The position numbers and the translations under genes are program-made. The notes under the pieces are model-generated. The model was not told where the DNA came from. It was given only the letters and a program-made list of their open reading frames with translations, and ran no database searches. Shown here piece by piece: positions 48,146-56,580 of a stretch of DNA of 64,000 nt (positions are counted from its first letter, which is position 1; every line of letters begins with the position of its first letter). The stretch spans positions 58,735-122,734 of the forward strand of contig CAWBMS010000010.1 of the NCBI GenBank assembly GCA_963790045.1. Direction: 5' to 3'. Source of the stretch: DATKMP01 sp963790045. Its GTDB lineage: Bacteria > Bacteroidota > Ignavibacteria > UBA10030.

Positions 48146-48540
48146 GGTATTTGCTCGATACGGATATTTGTTCCTATATCATTCGCAAACGGCCAAAAAG
48201 TCTTATTGAGAAGTTTAAAACTCTTTCACTCGGAGAGATAGGGATTTCCGTCATTACCGTATGCGAATTTGAATCAGGAATTCCAGGAAGTAATCAACCG
48301 GAGAAATTACGGTCAGCAATAAATACATTCCTTGCGCCCTTTAGTATTATTGACTTCCAACAAACCGATGCTGTTTCTTTCGGCATCGTTGATTCCTATC
48401 TCCAGGCGAAGGGAACACCGATTGGAGATATGGATACGATGATTGCATCCCAGGCGTTATCCCGTGGACTAATATTGGTGAGCAATAATGTTAAACATTA
48501 TTCACGAGTTCCTCACTTATCGTATGAATCATGGAAATAA
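48142..48540 (+). CDS. vapC: VapC-type PIN-domain toxin
   Basis: This 132-residue ribonuclease has the PIN acidic residues in YLLDTDICSYI (residues about 4-7), the Glu in CEFESG and GDMDTMIASQAL near residue 96. VapC toxins cleave tRNA or rRNA, but the target is not readable here. Its start overlaps vapB. The next gene on this strand is more than a kilobase away. Confidence 0.92.
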   Translation: MRYLLDTDICSYIIRKRPKSLIEKFKTLSLGEIGISVITVCEFESGIPGSNQPEKLRSAINTFLAPFSIIDFQQTDAVSFGIVDSYLQAKGTPIGDMDTMIASQALSRGLILVSNNVKHYSRVPHLSYESWK

Positions 48541-48622
48541 TAACATTCGTTCTTGAGAAAGACGGATTAGGCGTTACGAAATGGTTTATTGCCGACTGGT
48601 AATTGTAAATTCAATAACAAGA

Positions 48623-48692
48623 GTTAGAAGGTAAACGGTAAATGTTAGATGGTTGTTTTGTTCATCGTTCGAAGTTCAACGTTCGACGTTCA
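48623..48692. repeat. Right copy of direct repeat flanking vapBC
   Basis: This segment starts GTTAGAAG and ends CAACGTTCGACGTTCAA. It aligns with 47719-47790, in the same direction, with a few substitutions and one gap. It lies 82 bases after vapC. Confidence 0.7.
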
Positions 48693-48808
48693 AGGTTTGA
48701 TGTGTGCTGGAAAAAAATAATGGTGAATCGTTCAACGGTAATTCGATTTAGAATTGTACAACTCAACTTTTACGATGAGAATGCAGTTTTCATTATGGTT
48801 CTTCTAAC

Positions 48809-49000
48809 CTTTTTGTTGTTATTACAACTTTTGTCTTGTTATTGAAAAATTCATTGTAGTGATTACAACTTTTCAAGTTAGAATCACTATCTTTTTGTTG
48901 TTCTTACAACTTATTTTTTGTTATTGATAAATTCATTGTAGTAATTACAACTTTTGTGTTGAAATCGCAGCTTTTTTGTTGTTATTACAAAATTTTGCCA
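48809..49000. repeat. Tandem repeat, ~81-bp unit, about 2.3 copies
   Basis: Units begin at 48809, 48891 and 48971 with CTTTTTGTTGTTxTTACAAC. The first two also share ATTCATTGTAGTxATTACAACTTTT. The third copy is partial. Each unit contains several near-palindromic GTTGTnnTnACAAC cores. Confidence 0.75.
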
Positions 49001-49222
49001 AAATATGGCGATTTTAATGAAGAAAAAGATATATACACTTCCAGCATCATTATTATAATCGGAATGGGCTTTCAGAAAAGCCGCCGGAGTGAATAAGAAA
49101 TTAATAATTTAAAATAATATCGGTTTTTGTGAAAAAATATGTTTGCATTTATCGAAGAGAAGGTTTAATTTTCAACGAGATATGTAAATAACTCACGTTA
49201 TGCAAAGCGCAAAAAGAACACT

Positions 49223-49337
49223 GTCATTCCCAGCCGGAGGCCTAACATCGTATCGCGCTAAGCACGACACATTCTTATGCTTCCAGATAGCGGGAATCCA
49301 GAAAACTGGATGCCCGACTAAAGCACTCGGGCATGAC
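49223..49337. repeat. Large palindromic extragenic element
   Basis: Outer arms GTCATTCCC (49223-49231) and GGGCATGAC (49329-49337) are nearly complementary. Inside are the hairpins ATCCAG/CTGGAT (49296-49311) and TGCCCGA/TCGGGCA (49311-49333). This layout resembles the CATTCCCGC...GCGGGAATG class of dispersed bacterial repeats. Confidence 0.65.
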
Positions 49338-49538
49338 AACTTTATTTTTATAGACGCTGTTCTTACCGTGCGTAACATCAGTAAATAAGAAGCAAGAAGA
49401 AGCCATTGCAAAAACAGTTTTTGTCATCATCTTGGATTATCGCAGAGTGAAAATTGAACGGAGCAGAATGAAGAGAAAAAATTGATTAGCAGAATCGGCT
49501 GAATCGCGTGTAATTAAATCAACATCCCCTGTTCTGAA

Positions 49539-49579
49539 TTCCCGCTTTTCCCAAAGGGATCACTTTCGTGATGCGGGAA
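49539..49579. repeat. Second palindromic element of the same type
   Basis: TTCCCGC (49539-49545) pairs with GCGGGAA (49573-49579) and is followed by TGACAAC, as in the element at 49223. A further small hairpin GGGT/ACCC lies close to 49607-49619. Confidence 0.55.
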
Positions 49580-49713
49580 TGACAACGTCCCAATGTACCG
49601 GGATCGGGGTTTTGGACCCAACAGAGAATAAACATCGATCATTGTGAACAACGTATTGTGTTATAGGATCAAAGGTCAACAAAACTTTCAACCAACAAGA
49701 AAGGTGAGGGACT

Positions 49714-50448
49714 ATGACAAACAATCATAAAAACAAACTTGCGATGATCAAAGCCGTGATTGCCTATCTGCTGACATACACGGCGATTCTCGATTTGCTG
49801 CCTGCACTGAAACGGGCGTTGACACGCCTGCAGGGCATTGCCAGTAATATCGATGATGCTGTTATCGAACAAAATAATTCTGTGGCGGGCGTGTTAGATG
49901 CGCGCGATGATGCGGAAGAAGTGCTGATCGGGCTGGCCGATGAAGTGAGTTCCGCTCTTGCCGCTTATGCCAGCGAAAATAAATTGCCGGAAGTGTTTGC
50001 GATCTGCAGCATCAAGCGCAGGAAGTTGGAAGGGATGTCCAACATCGAGTTAGTGCAGAAAGCAAAAGCGATCAACACGCTGGCAAAGCAATATGCACAA
50101 CAGATCGTGGAATTCGGCGCCACCGCAGAGAAGCTTGCGGCATTGGAGCCGGCGATTACAGCGTTCGAAGCGTCTGTCGGAAAATTTACCACCGGCTTGG
50201 ATACACGCTCGGGCGCCGTTTCATCACTCAAAACGATGTTCCGTCAGGCGGATGAGGAACTGAAAGAGCGGATGGACGAGATCGTGAATAACATCAAAGA
50301 CAAGGAGCCGCAATTTTTCGTCGGCTACAAAACGGCGCGTGTGATACACGATATGGGCGGCGGGCATGGAGGAAGTGGAACAGGCGGCACGACACCTCCA
50401 ACGGATACACCGAAGACACCGCCGACAACGGGCGGAACGCCGAAGTAA
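49714..50448 (+). CDS. Helical protein with Pro/Thr/Gly-rich tail, unknown function
   Basis: The 244-residue product has no signal peptide. Residues about 5-215 look helical, with Ala/Leu/Glu/Lys-rich segments (LPALKRALTRLQ, AINTLAKQYAQQIVEF, LKTMFRQADEELKERMDEIV) and low Cys content. The last 30 residues are Gly/Thr/Pro repeats (GGHGGSGTGGTTPPTDTP). An AGGTGAGGG Shine-Dalgarno sequence precedes the ATG. I do not recognise the family. It sits alone between palindromic repeats and a very strong terminator, in higher-GC DNA than the capsule genes that follow. Confidence 0.75.
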   Translation: MTNNHKNKLAMIKAVIAYLLTYTAILDLLPALKRALTRLQGIASNIDDAVIEQNNSVAGVLDARDDAEEVLIGLADEVSSALAAYASENKLPEVFAICSIKRRKLEGMSNIELVQKAKAINTLAKQYAQQIVEFGATAEKLAALEPAITAFEASVGKFTTGLDTRSGAVSSLKTMFRQADEELKERMDEIVNNIKDKEPQFFVGYKTARVIHDMGGGHGGSGTGGTTPPTDTPKTPPTTGGTPK

Positions 50449-50472
50449 ATCACATTCCTATAACGCAATACG

Positions 50473-50507
50473 AAGCGGGCGGGAAGTTTTCCCGCCCGCT
50501 TAATTTT
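50473..50507 (+). terminator. Strong Rho-independent terminator
   Basis: AAGCGGGCGGGAA (50473-50485) pairs perfectly with TTCCCGCCCGCTT (50489-50501) around loop GTT, followed by AATTTTT. It closes the 49714-50448 gene. Confidence 0.92.
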
Positions 50508-50645
50508 TAAGAGTGGCGGCGGGGTTGGGCATAGAATAAAAAGGAAAATTGTTTTACCTTTATTCATACAAAAAATTTCTGTTGTTGTCTGTATTTATTA
50601 AAGAGTTTGTTGTAAATTATTTATCATACAATTGAGAACTAACAA

Positions 50646-50690
50646 ATGAAAGTTGTGATTTTAGCAGGCGGATTGGGAATATCGTTGTAA
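50646..50690 (+). pseudogene. Remnant of a sugar-1-phosphate nucleotidyltransferase
   Basis: A 14-codon frame encodes MKVVILAGGLGISL then stops. The MKVVILAGGLG start is the classic N-terminus of RfbA/RfbF-type nucleotidyltransferases, with the nucleotide-binding GG. Nothing recognisable continues downstream, so only the 5' end survives. It probably marks the deleted first gene of the polysaccharide block. Confidence 0.6.
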
Positions 50691-50774
50691 TTCAACGAAC
50701 AGATAAAATACACAGTAAATAGACAACTTTAATTGAAAAATTGGTCAGATTAATTTTATATATGTATCGTTAAA

Positions 50775-51254
50775 ATGAAGAAAATGTTGAAACCCAAATA
50801 TTTAGTATTTGATGTTGATGGAGTTATGACTACGGGACAATTTTTATATTCAAAGAACGGAAAAGAATATAAAATATTTGGTCCACATGATAACGATGGC
50901 ATTAAACTCCTTAAAAATAAAATTAAGATTATATTTATAACTGCCGATAAAAGGGGATATCCAATAACTAAAAAACGTATTGTCGATGATATGAAGCAAC
51001 AACTCTATGTTGTTGGCGAAGATGAACGCTATGAATTTATAAAAAATGGATATGGATTCAAAAACACTATTTATATGGGGGATGGTATCCATGATGTAGA
51101 GATTTTAAAAGAATGTCTTTTTTCAATTTCTCCCCAAAATGCCCGAAAAGAAACAAAGAAGGTTGTGCATTATGTTACACCTTCGAAATCAGCTGAGGGA
51201 GCGGTCTTGGATGCCTGTTTGAAAATTGATTCTTTGTTTTTCAAAGGAAAATAA
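50775..51254 (+). CDS. KdsC-like HAD phosphatase
   Basis: The 159-residue protein has the HAD motifs: DVDGVMTTG (nucleophile Asp), FITADKRG (motif II) and the acidic GDGIHDVE. There is no cap domain. This fits the KdsC group, which removes a phosphate from Kdo-8-P or related sugar phosphates, often as a tetramer. The substrate here is not known. It heads a tightly spaced set with an isomerase, an epimerase and a nucleotidyltransferase-kinase, and its stop is directly followed by the isomerase ATG. DNA is AT-rich, unlike the upstream genes. Confidence 0.85.
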   Translation: MKKMLKPKYLVFDVDGVMTTGQFLYSKNGKEYKIFGPHDNDGIKLLKNKIKIIFITADKRGYPITKKRIVDDMKQQLYVVGEDERYEFIKNGYGFKNTIYMGDGIHDVEILKECLFSISPQNARKETKKVVHYVTPSKSAEGAVLDACLKIDSLFFKGK

Positions 51255-51809
51255 ATGTATCAGCAGTACAGGTCAAAAATTCTTGAAGAGATAGATTTTG
51301 TTCTTTCTGCAGTCAATGAAAGGGATATTGATGTTCTCATTGATGCAATTCTTATAGCCAAAAAGATCGTAGTCTGTGGTGCAGGCAGGGTTGGAATGGC
51401 AATTAGAGGGTTTGGAATGCGCCTTGGTCATCTTGGATTCAATGCGTATACGCTTGGGGATTCGACTGTTCCGGCTATTGCGAAGGATGACCTTTTAATT
51501 GTTGCTTCTGGATCTGGTGAAACACAAACCATCTATGATATTGCACTATTAGGAAAAAATAACGGCTCACACATCGCCCTCTTGACAGGTAATAGAGATT
51601 CACGTATTGGAAAATTAGCTGGCATCATAATAGAAATGAAAGCCCCTTCTAAGACAAAATCAGTTGAAGGATTTTCCTCGATTCAACCAATGACAACTCT
51701 TAATGAACAGTGTCTAGGATTATTGTTTGATACGATAGTTTTAATATTAATGGAAAAAACAAAAGAAACTCATGATACAATGTGGGCACGCCATAGTAAT
51801 TTAGAATAG
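51255..51809 (+). CDS. SIS-domain sugar-phosphate isomerase (PHI/KdsD-like)
   Basis: The 184-residue product is a single SIS domain (VVCGAGRVGMAIRGFGMRL...VASGSGETQTI). The C-terminus, MWARHSNLE, resembles 6-phospho-3-hexuloisomerases. Such enzymes interconvert ketose and aldose phosphates. The catalytic Glu and His are plausibly in the NEQC and RHSN segments. The gene touches the KdsC-like stop and the epimerase start follows, suggesting sequential chemistry on one sugar phosphate. The reaction is inferred. Confidence 0.83.
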   Translation: MYQQYRSKILEEIDFVLSAVNERDIDVLIDAILIAKKIVVCGAGRVGMAIRGFGMRLGHLGFNAYTLGDSTVPAIAKDDLLIVASGSGETQTIYDIALLGKNNGSHIALLTGNRDSRIGKLAGIIIEMKAPSKTKSVEGFSSIQPMTTLNEQCLGLLFDTIVLILMEKTKETHDTMWARHSNLE

Positions 51810-51817
51810 GGTTGATA

Positions 51818-52498
51818 ATGAACAAAACTTATAAAATATCGGCGTCGTTGATTTGTGCAAATATCCTTAATCTGGAATCAGAAATAAAAAAGATAGAAGC
51901 CGGAGGTTGTGATTATATTCATATTGATGTTATGGATGGAGTTTTTGTACCTCGTCTGGGAATGTATCCAGAGATTGTGTCGGCAGTTCGGCGAATCACA
52001 TCCCTTCCTATGGATGTTCACCTGATGATTGCTGATGCGGAAAAATATATTAACGTCTTTGTCGATGCTGGAGCGAATATTATTACCGTTCATCCAGAAG
52101 CATGTGTACATCTTCACAGAACCCTGACAGCCATTAAAAAAGCTGGAGTAAAAGCAGGTATTAGTTTGAATCATGCCACATCATTATTCGTGCTTGATTA
52201 CATTCTTGATGAAGTTGATTTAATTTTACTTATGGCAATTAATCCAGGAATCGTTGGACATAAACTTATACCTAAAGCGATAGAAAAAATATCACAATTA
52301 AAACAAAAAATTGGTGAAGATAATAAAGATATGATCATCGAAGTCGATGGCGGGGTCACCTTTGAGACTGCTCCCCAAATGTTGGAAGCAGGGGCTAATA
52401 TGCTTGTTTGCGGTAGCTCTACAATATTTAAACCGGATATCTCCGTTGATATTAAGATAAGCGAATTTAAAAAACATCTCTCTACATTTGGGTATTAA
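51818..52498 (+). CDS. Ribulose-phosphate 3-epimerase family protein
   Basis: The 226-residue TIM-barrel has the family features: ISASLICANIL, HIDVMDGVFVPR (metal/catalytic Asp and His), DVHLMI, LMAINPGI, EVDGGV and a phosphate-binding VCGSSTIF. These enzymes epimerise ketose phosphates at C3, for example Ru5P/Xu5P or hexulose-6-phosphates such as allulose-6-P. The exact substrate is not evident. The ATG at 51818 follows an AGGG; an in-frame TTG at 51812 is less likely. As the capsule copy, it is probably not the pentose-pathway Rpe. Confidence 0.87.
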   Translation: MNKTYKISASLICANILNLESEIKKIEAGGCDYIHIDVMDGVFVPRLGMYPEIVSAVRRITSLPMDVHLMIADAEKYINVFVDAGANIITVHPEACVHLHRTLTAIKKAGVKAGISLNHATSLFVLDYILDEVDLILLMAINPGIVGHKLIPKAIEKISQLKQKIGEDNKDMIIEVDGGVTFETAPQMLEAGANMLVCGSSTIFKPDISVDIKISEFKKHLSTFGY

Positions 52499-52502
52499 TT
52501 GT

Positions 52503-54067
52503 ATGAAATATAAAGTATTAATAGCGTCAGCAGGTCTTGGACGAAGATTAAAGGGCATGTCTAAAAATGTAAATAAAGCTTTAATTTCAATTGTGGTACA
52601 AACCGGCTATATCATATATCATTGAAAAATTTAAAAATGACGTTGAATTTGTTATCCCCGTTGGCTATAAAGCTAACACTATCAAGGATTATCTTACGTT
52701 AGCTTATCCTGAAAGAAAATTTACATTTGTTGATGTAGATTTGTATGAAGGTGAGGGTTCTGGTTTGGGATACAGTATTATGCAATGTGAAAAGTATCTT
52801 CAATTACCGTTTATTTTTTCATCAAATGATACAATAGTTCTTGAACAAATTAAAGTGCCAGAAAATAATTGGATGGGTTATGCTCAAACCGAAGACAGTA
52901 ATCAATATAGAAGTCTGAGAATTGAAAAAAGAAAAGTCATAGAGATTTGCCCTAAAGGTACTGAAGGAGATGTAAAGCCATACATAGGATTAGCGGGCAT
53001 TTTTGACTATAAGGAATTTTGGGCTGCTATGAAAAATGGCACAAATCAAGGTTCAATAGAAATCGGTGAAAGTTATGGGCTTAAATTTTTAGTTGAAAAA
53101 GATATTGAACCTATTTCATTTACTTGGTTTGATACCGGAAATATTGATGCTTTGGAGAAGACCAGAAAATATTTTAGAAAAGATACAGATGCAAATATTC
53201 TAGAAAAAAGAAGATGAAGCAATCTGGTTCGTCAATGGAAAGGTTATCAAATTTTCAGTAGATACAAAATTTATTTCTGGCAGAGTAAATCGATCAAAAC
53301 AAATCTCAGGATTTGTTCCTGAAATTCTTGCTTCAACAGAGAACATGTATCTATACAAAAAAATAAAAGGTGAAGTGTTTTCAAAAACTCCAACTATAAG
53401 CACATTCAAATATTTCCTTGATTGGATGGAAATGTTTTGGATAAAAAAAGATCTTGATAAAAAACAAGGTGAAGATTTTAAAACTGTTTGTATGGATTTC
53501 TATAAAGACAAAACATATAAAAGAGTTAAACAATATTTTGCAACATTCGAGCAAATTGATAGTGAAGAAATAATTAATGGTGTTAAAATATCCAAAATAT
53601 TTGATTTGCTGGACAAAGTAGATTGGAACAGTATAACTAATGGAGTTCCCGTCAGATTCCACGGTGACTTGCATTTTGAAAACATTCTAATAAATTCAGA
53701 AGATAAAAGTCCCTTTACTTTGCTTGATTGGCGGCAAGATTTTGGTGGCATAAATGACTATGGGGATATTTACTATGATTTTGCAAAATTAAATCATGGG
53801 TTAATTATTTCACATGAACTAATTGATAAGAATTTATTTGAAGTGAAGCAAAAACTTAATACTGTGCACTATGATTTTTTAAGGAAACAAAACTTAGTTG
53901 AATGTGAAACATATTTCAAAGAATGGATCGAAGATAAGGGGTATGATAGCAAAAAAGTGGAATTAATGACGGCCATAATATTTCTTAATATCGCAGCATT
54001 ACATCATTATCCTTATAGTTTGCTTCTATTCTATCTTGGAAAAAGCATGCTTCACAAATTAGTATAA
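52503..54067 (+). pseudogene. Nucleotidyltransferase fused to APH-type kinase, two frame disruptions
   Basis: The reconstructed 520-residue product has an N-terminal NTP-transferase domain (ASAGLGRRLKGMSKNVNKALI, then SSNDT and TWFDTGNIDAL) and a C-terminal aminoglycoside-phosphotransferase/choline-kinase-like domain. The kinase has the catalytic HGDLHFENILIN and metal-binding LLDWRQDFGG. The frame changes +1 near 52593 and again in the A6 run at 53204-53209; dropping one base each time restores continuity. The pair of activities suggests phosphorylating a sugar at C1 and then adding a nucleotide. The start 52503 is four bases after the epimerase stop. The actual sugar and nucleotide are unknown. 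Confidence 0.85.
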
Positions 54068-54102
54068 ATTGTTGTCGCTATACATTGAAAGGATTTCTAT
54101 AT

Positions 54103-55239
54103 ATGCAAATGATTAGTCGTGATCGTTGTGCTTTCACTGGTGTAAAAGATTTAGAGCCTCTTTATTCTTTTAAACAGTTTCCTGTTTTTATGGGGTGTAG
54201 CAAGGGCAACAAGTCCGACGACTTAAAGGCAAACATGGTGTGGATGATTAGTAAAAGTTCAGGGTCAATACAACTGAGCGAATTATTGCCATTGGACATC
54301 CTATATCCAGAGTCACATGGGGCTGGATGTATAGGTGGTCTGTGGGGTAAACACCATAAATCCTTTGCAGATTTTATTTATCAATTTAATCCATCTTCAA
54401 TATTTGAAATTGGAGGAGCACATGGAATATTAGCGAATGAATATTGTAAGATGAAGAATATTCCATGGACAATATTGGAACCAAATCCTGTACCAATATC
54501 AGGCAGCAATGCTCATTTTATTAAAGGTTTCTTTGACGAAAAATTTCAATATTCTGAACCATATGATGCAGTGGTTCATTCGCATTTATTTGAACATATT
54601 TATGAGCCTGATAATTTCATGAATCATCTCTCCAATTTTATGGATAATGGAAAGTATTTGATTTTTTCAATCCCCAATATGCAAATTATGCTGGAACGAA
54701 AATACACTAACTGCATCAATTTTGAGCACACAATATTTCTTACGGAACCATATGTTGAATATCTGCTCGCTAAACATGCTTTCCGTCTTGTTAAAAAAGA
54801 ATACTTCATGGGTGACCATAGTATTTTTTATGCTGCTATTAAAGACATTTCATTAAAGCCCAATGAACTTCCCAATGGATTATACGAAAAAAATAAAAAA
54901 CTATACAACGATTATATACTTTATCATGAAAAACTGATATCAGAGTTAAACAATAACATGCATTCAACTCATCAGAATGTTTTCTTATTTGGCGCTCATG
55001 TTTTTGCACAGTATTTAATTGGCTTTGGTTTAGATACAAGCCGTATAAACTCTATATTAGATAATGACAGCAATAAACAAGGCAAGCGGCTTTATGGTAC
55101 GTCGTTAAATGTACATTCACCCAAAAAGCTGAAAGACCAAAATTCGCCAATAGTAATTCTGAAGGCCGGTGTTTATAATGAGGAGATAAAGAAAGATATA
55201 CTTGGAAATATTAATCAGAATACTGTTTTTTGGGAATAA
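54103..55239 (+). CDS. SAM-dependent methyltransferase (sugar C-methyltransferase-like)
   Basis: The 378-residue protein has an N-terminal Cys-containing segment (DRCAFTGVKDLEPLYSF). A SAM-binding Rossmann domain follows (IFEIGGAHGILANEY; VVHSHLFEHIYEP), then a C-terminal domain with VFLFGAHVFAQYLI and ILDNDSNKQGKRLYGT. This three-part layout is known from NDP-sugar C-methyltransferases such as TylC3. The usual N-terminal Cys-x2-Cys zinc site seems incomplete. It follows the nucleotidyltransferase-kinase gene, so it could act on the same NDP-sugar. The start is the ATG at 54103, nine bases after AAAGGA. Confidence 0.8.
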   Translation: MQMISRDRCAFTGVKDLEPLYSFKQFPVFMGCSKGNKSDDLKANMVWMISKSSGSIQLSELLPLDILYPESHGAGCIGGLWGKHHKSFADFIYQFNPSSIFEIGGAHGILANEYCKMKNIPWTILEPNPVPISGSNAHFIKGFFDEKFQYSEPYDAVVHSHLFEHIYEPDNFMNHLSNFMDNGKYLIFSIPNMQIMLERKYTNCINFEHTIFLTEPYVEYLLAKHAFRLVKKEYFMGDHSIFYAAIKDISLKPNELPNGLYEKNKKLYNDYILYHEKLISELNNNMHSTHQNVFLFGAHVFAQYLIGFGLDTSRINSILDNDSNKQGKRLYGTSLNVHSPKKLKDQNSPIVILKAGVYNEEIKKDILGNINQNTVFWE

Positions 55240-55359
55240 AAGGCCTTTCATGATCGCTTTTAGGAGTCATAAATTAGTTTTAAGGACATCTAAAAATTTT
55301 GAATATAACAAATTGATAAGAATTGTCGATTTATCATAATTGTTTTTAATATAATTTAT

Positions 55360-56580
55360 ATGCGATTTATTTTTTATAATCCTCATTCGATCTCTTGGTA
55401 TAAACCACCAGTCTTTTTTCAATTACGAAGGAGAAGAAATTCTCAAAAGTATACCTACTTATTAGACTATTTTTTAAAAAAGCAAAAAGAAGTATTCGTT
55501 TACATTGATCTCCATAAATTATCGCCGCGGCGTGGAATACGCAAATTTTTACCTCCATTTACTATGTTTTATGCCTGGGCCATTTTTAATCGTATTAATC
55601 CATTGCATCTTAAAATAATTAAAGAAATTACTGAAATAAAAGATGACGACATAATCTTTATGTTCTTGTATGGTAATTTTACAAATCAATTTGGAGATAT
55701 TTCCGATGCAAGAATAAAATTAAATAATCTTATTGGTTCAAGCAATGCTTTTAAAGTTGTCCATTTAACACATTACATGTATCATGCAAATATTGGATCA
55801 TTTAACGCTTATAATGCAAAAATAGATTTATTTGTTGCTGAAAACAACCTTTCCCGTAACAGCAAGTTTTTTCAAGCTACTTTCAGTTGGTATAAAAAAG
55901 ATGTCTATCTTCTACCCTTTGTTCCAAAAGATAAATTTAAAAGATTAAAGACGTTCAACGAAAGGAAAAACAAGGCTATTGCAACAGGATCAATAACTTT
56001 TCCGATGGACGATGGTGTATTCCTTTCGTTTTTCGGTCATTCCATGTTGCAACCCATGCGTTCAAAGATATACGAAAACAGAAATAATTTGTATAAATAT
56101 ATTGAATCAGTAATTTCTCCAATTAATGAAAAGGGAGGATTCGATACCGAACAAAAAAAATATTACAGCTATGATATTGGATTACTGTACAATGACTATA
56201 AAATGTTTGTTGTACCTGAAGAAATTGCTGATTTACCTGGCATTGGATTTGTCGAAGGTATGAAATGTGGCTCAGTCTATATTGGATTGAGAGATCCGAT
56301 GTATCAAGATTTAGGGTTAATAGATAAAATCCATTATATAGGATATGATGGTTCGTTAAGAGACTTAATTGATAAAATTAAATATTATCAGTTCCATGAA
56401 AATGAATTAGAAATTATCGCAGAACAAGGATACCGTTTTATAACGGATAAATTTACTCCTGAAAAAGTTGCTGGAAAATTTTATCAAGATTTAGAATTAT
56501 TATTAGAAGCAAAAAATAAAAATTTGCAACGGGTTGCTTCGTCATTCCTTGTGCATGAAAAATCTCAAGATCCAAAGTGA
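55360..56580 (+). CDS. Probable glycosyltransferase
   Basis: The 406-residue AT-rich gene product has two Rossmann-like halves, with VVPEEIADLPGIGFVEGMKCGSVYIGL near residue 285-315. This GxxxxEGMxxGS pattern recalls GT-B glycosyltransferases that recognise a nucleotide sugar. No secretion signal is present. Its stop overlaps the start of the flippase gene (GTGA). The family is not certain and the acceptor is unknown. Confidence 0.65.
   Translation: MRFIFYNPHSISWYKPPVFFQLRRRRNSQKYTYLLDYFLKKQKEVFVYIDLHKLSPRRGIRKFLPPFTMFYAWAIFNRINPLHLKIIKEITEIKDDDIIFMFLYGNFTNQFGDISDARIKLNNLIGSSNAFKVVHLTHYMYHANIGSFNAYNAKIDLFVAENNLSRNSKFFQATFSWYKKDVYLLPFVPKDKFKRLKTFNERKNKAIATGSITFPMDDGVFLSFFGHSMLQPMRSKIYENRNNLYKYIESVISPINEKGGFDTEQKKYYSYDIGLLYNDYKMFVVPEEIADLPGIGFVEGMKCGSVYIGLRDPMYQDLGLIDKIHYIGYDGSLRDLIDKIKYYQFHENELEIIAEQGYRFITDKFTPEKVAGKFYQDLELLLEAKNKNLQRVASSFLVHEKSQDPK

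Larger units (their letters stand above)
48541..49713. other. Long intergenic region with repeats and palindromes
   Basis: About 1.17 kb contain no credible gene. In order it holds the right copy of the vapBC-flanking repeat (48623-48692), an approximately 81-bp tandem repeat (48809-49000), a large palindromic element (49223-49337) and a second hairpin element (49539-49579). The density of repeats suggests a recombination-prone or mobile-DNA-prone spot at the head of the polysaccharide locus. Confidence 0.75.

Noticed and set aside
48809..49000. Possible CRISPR array
   Set aside because: The units are about 81 bases without spacer variation, only 2.3 copies are present, and no cas genes are nearby.
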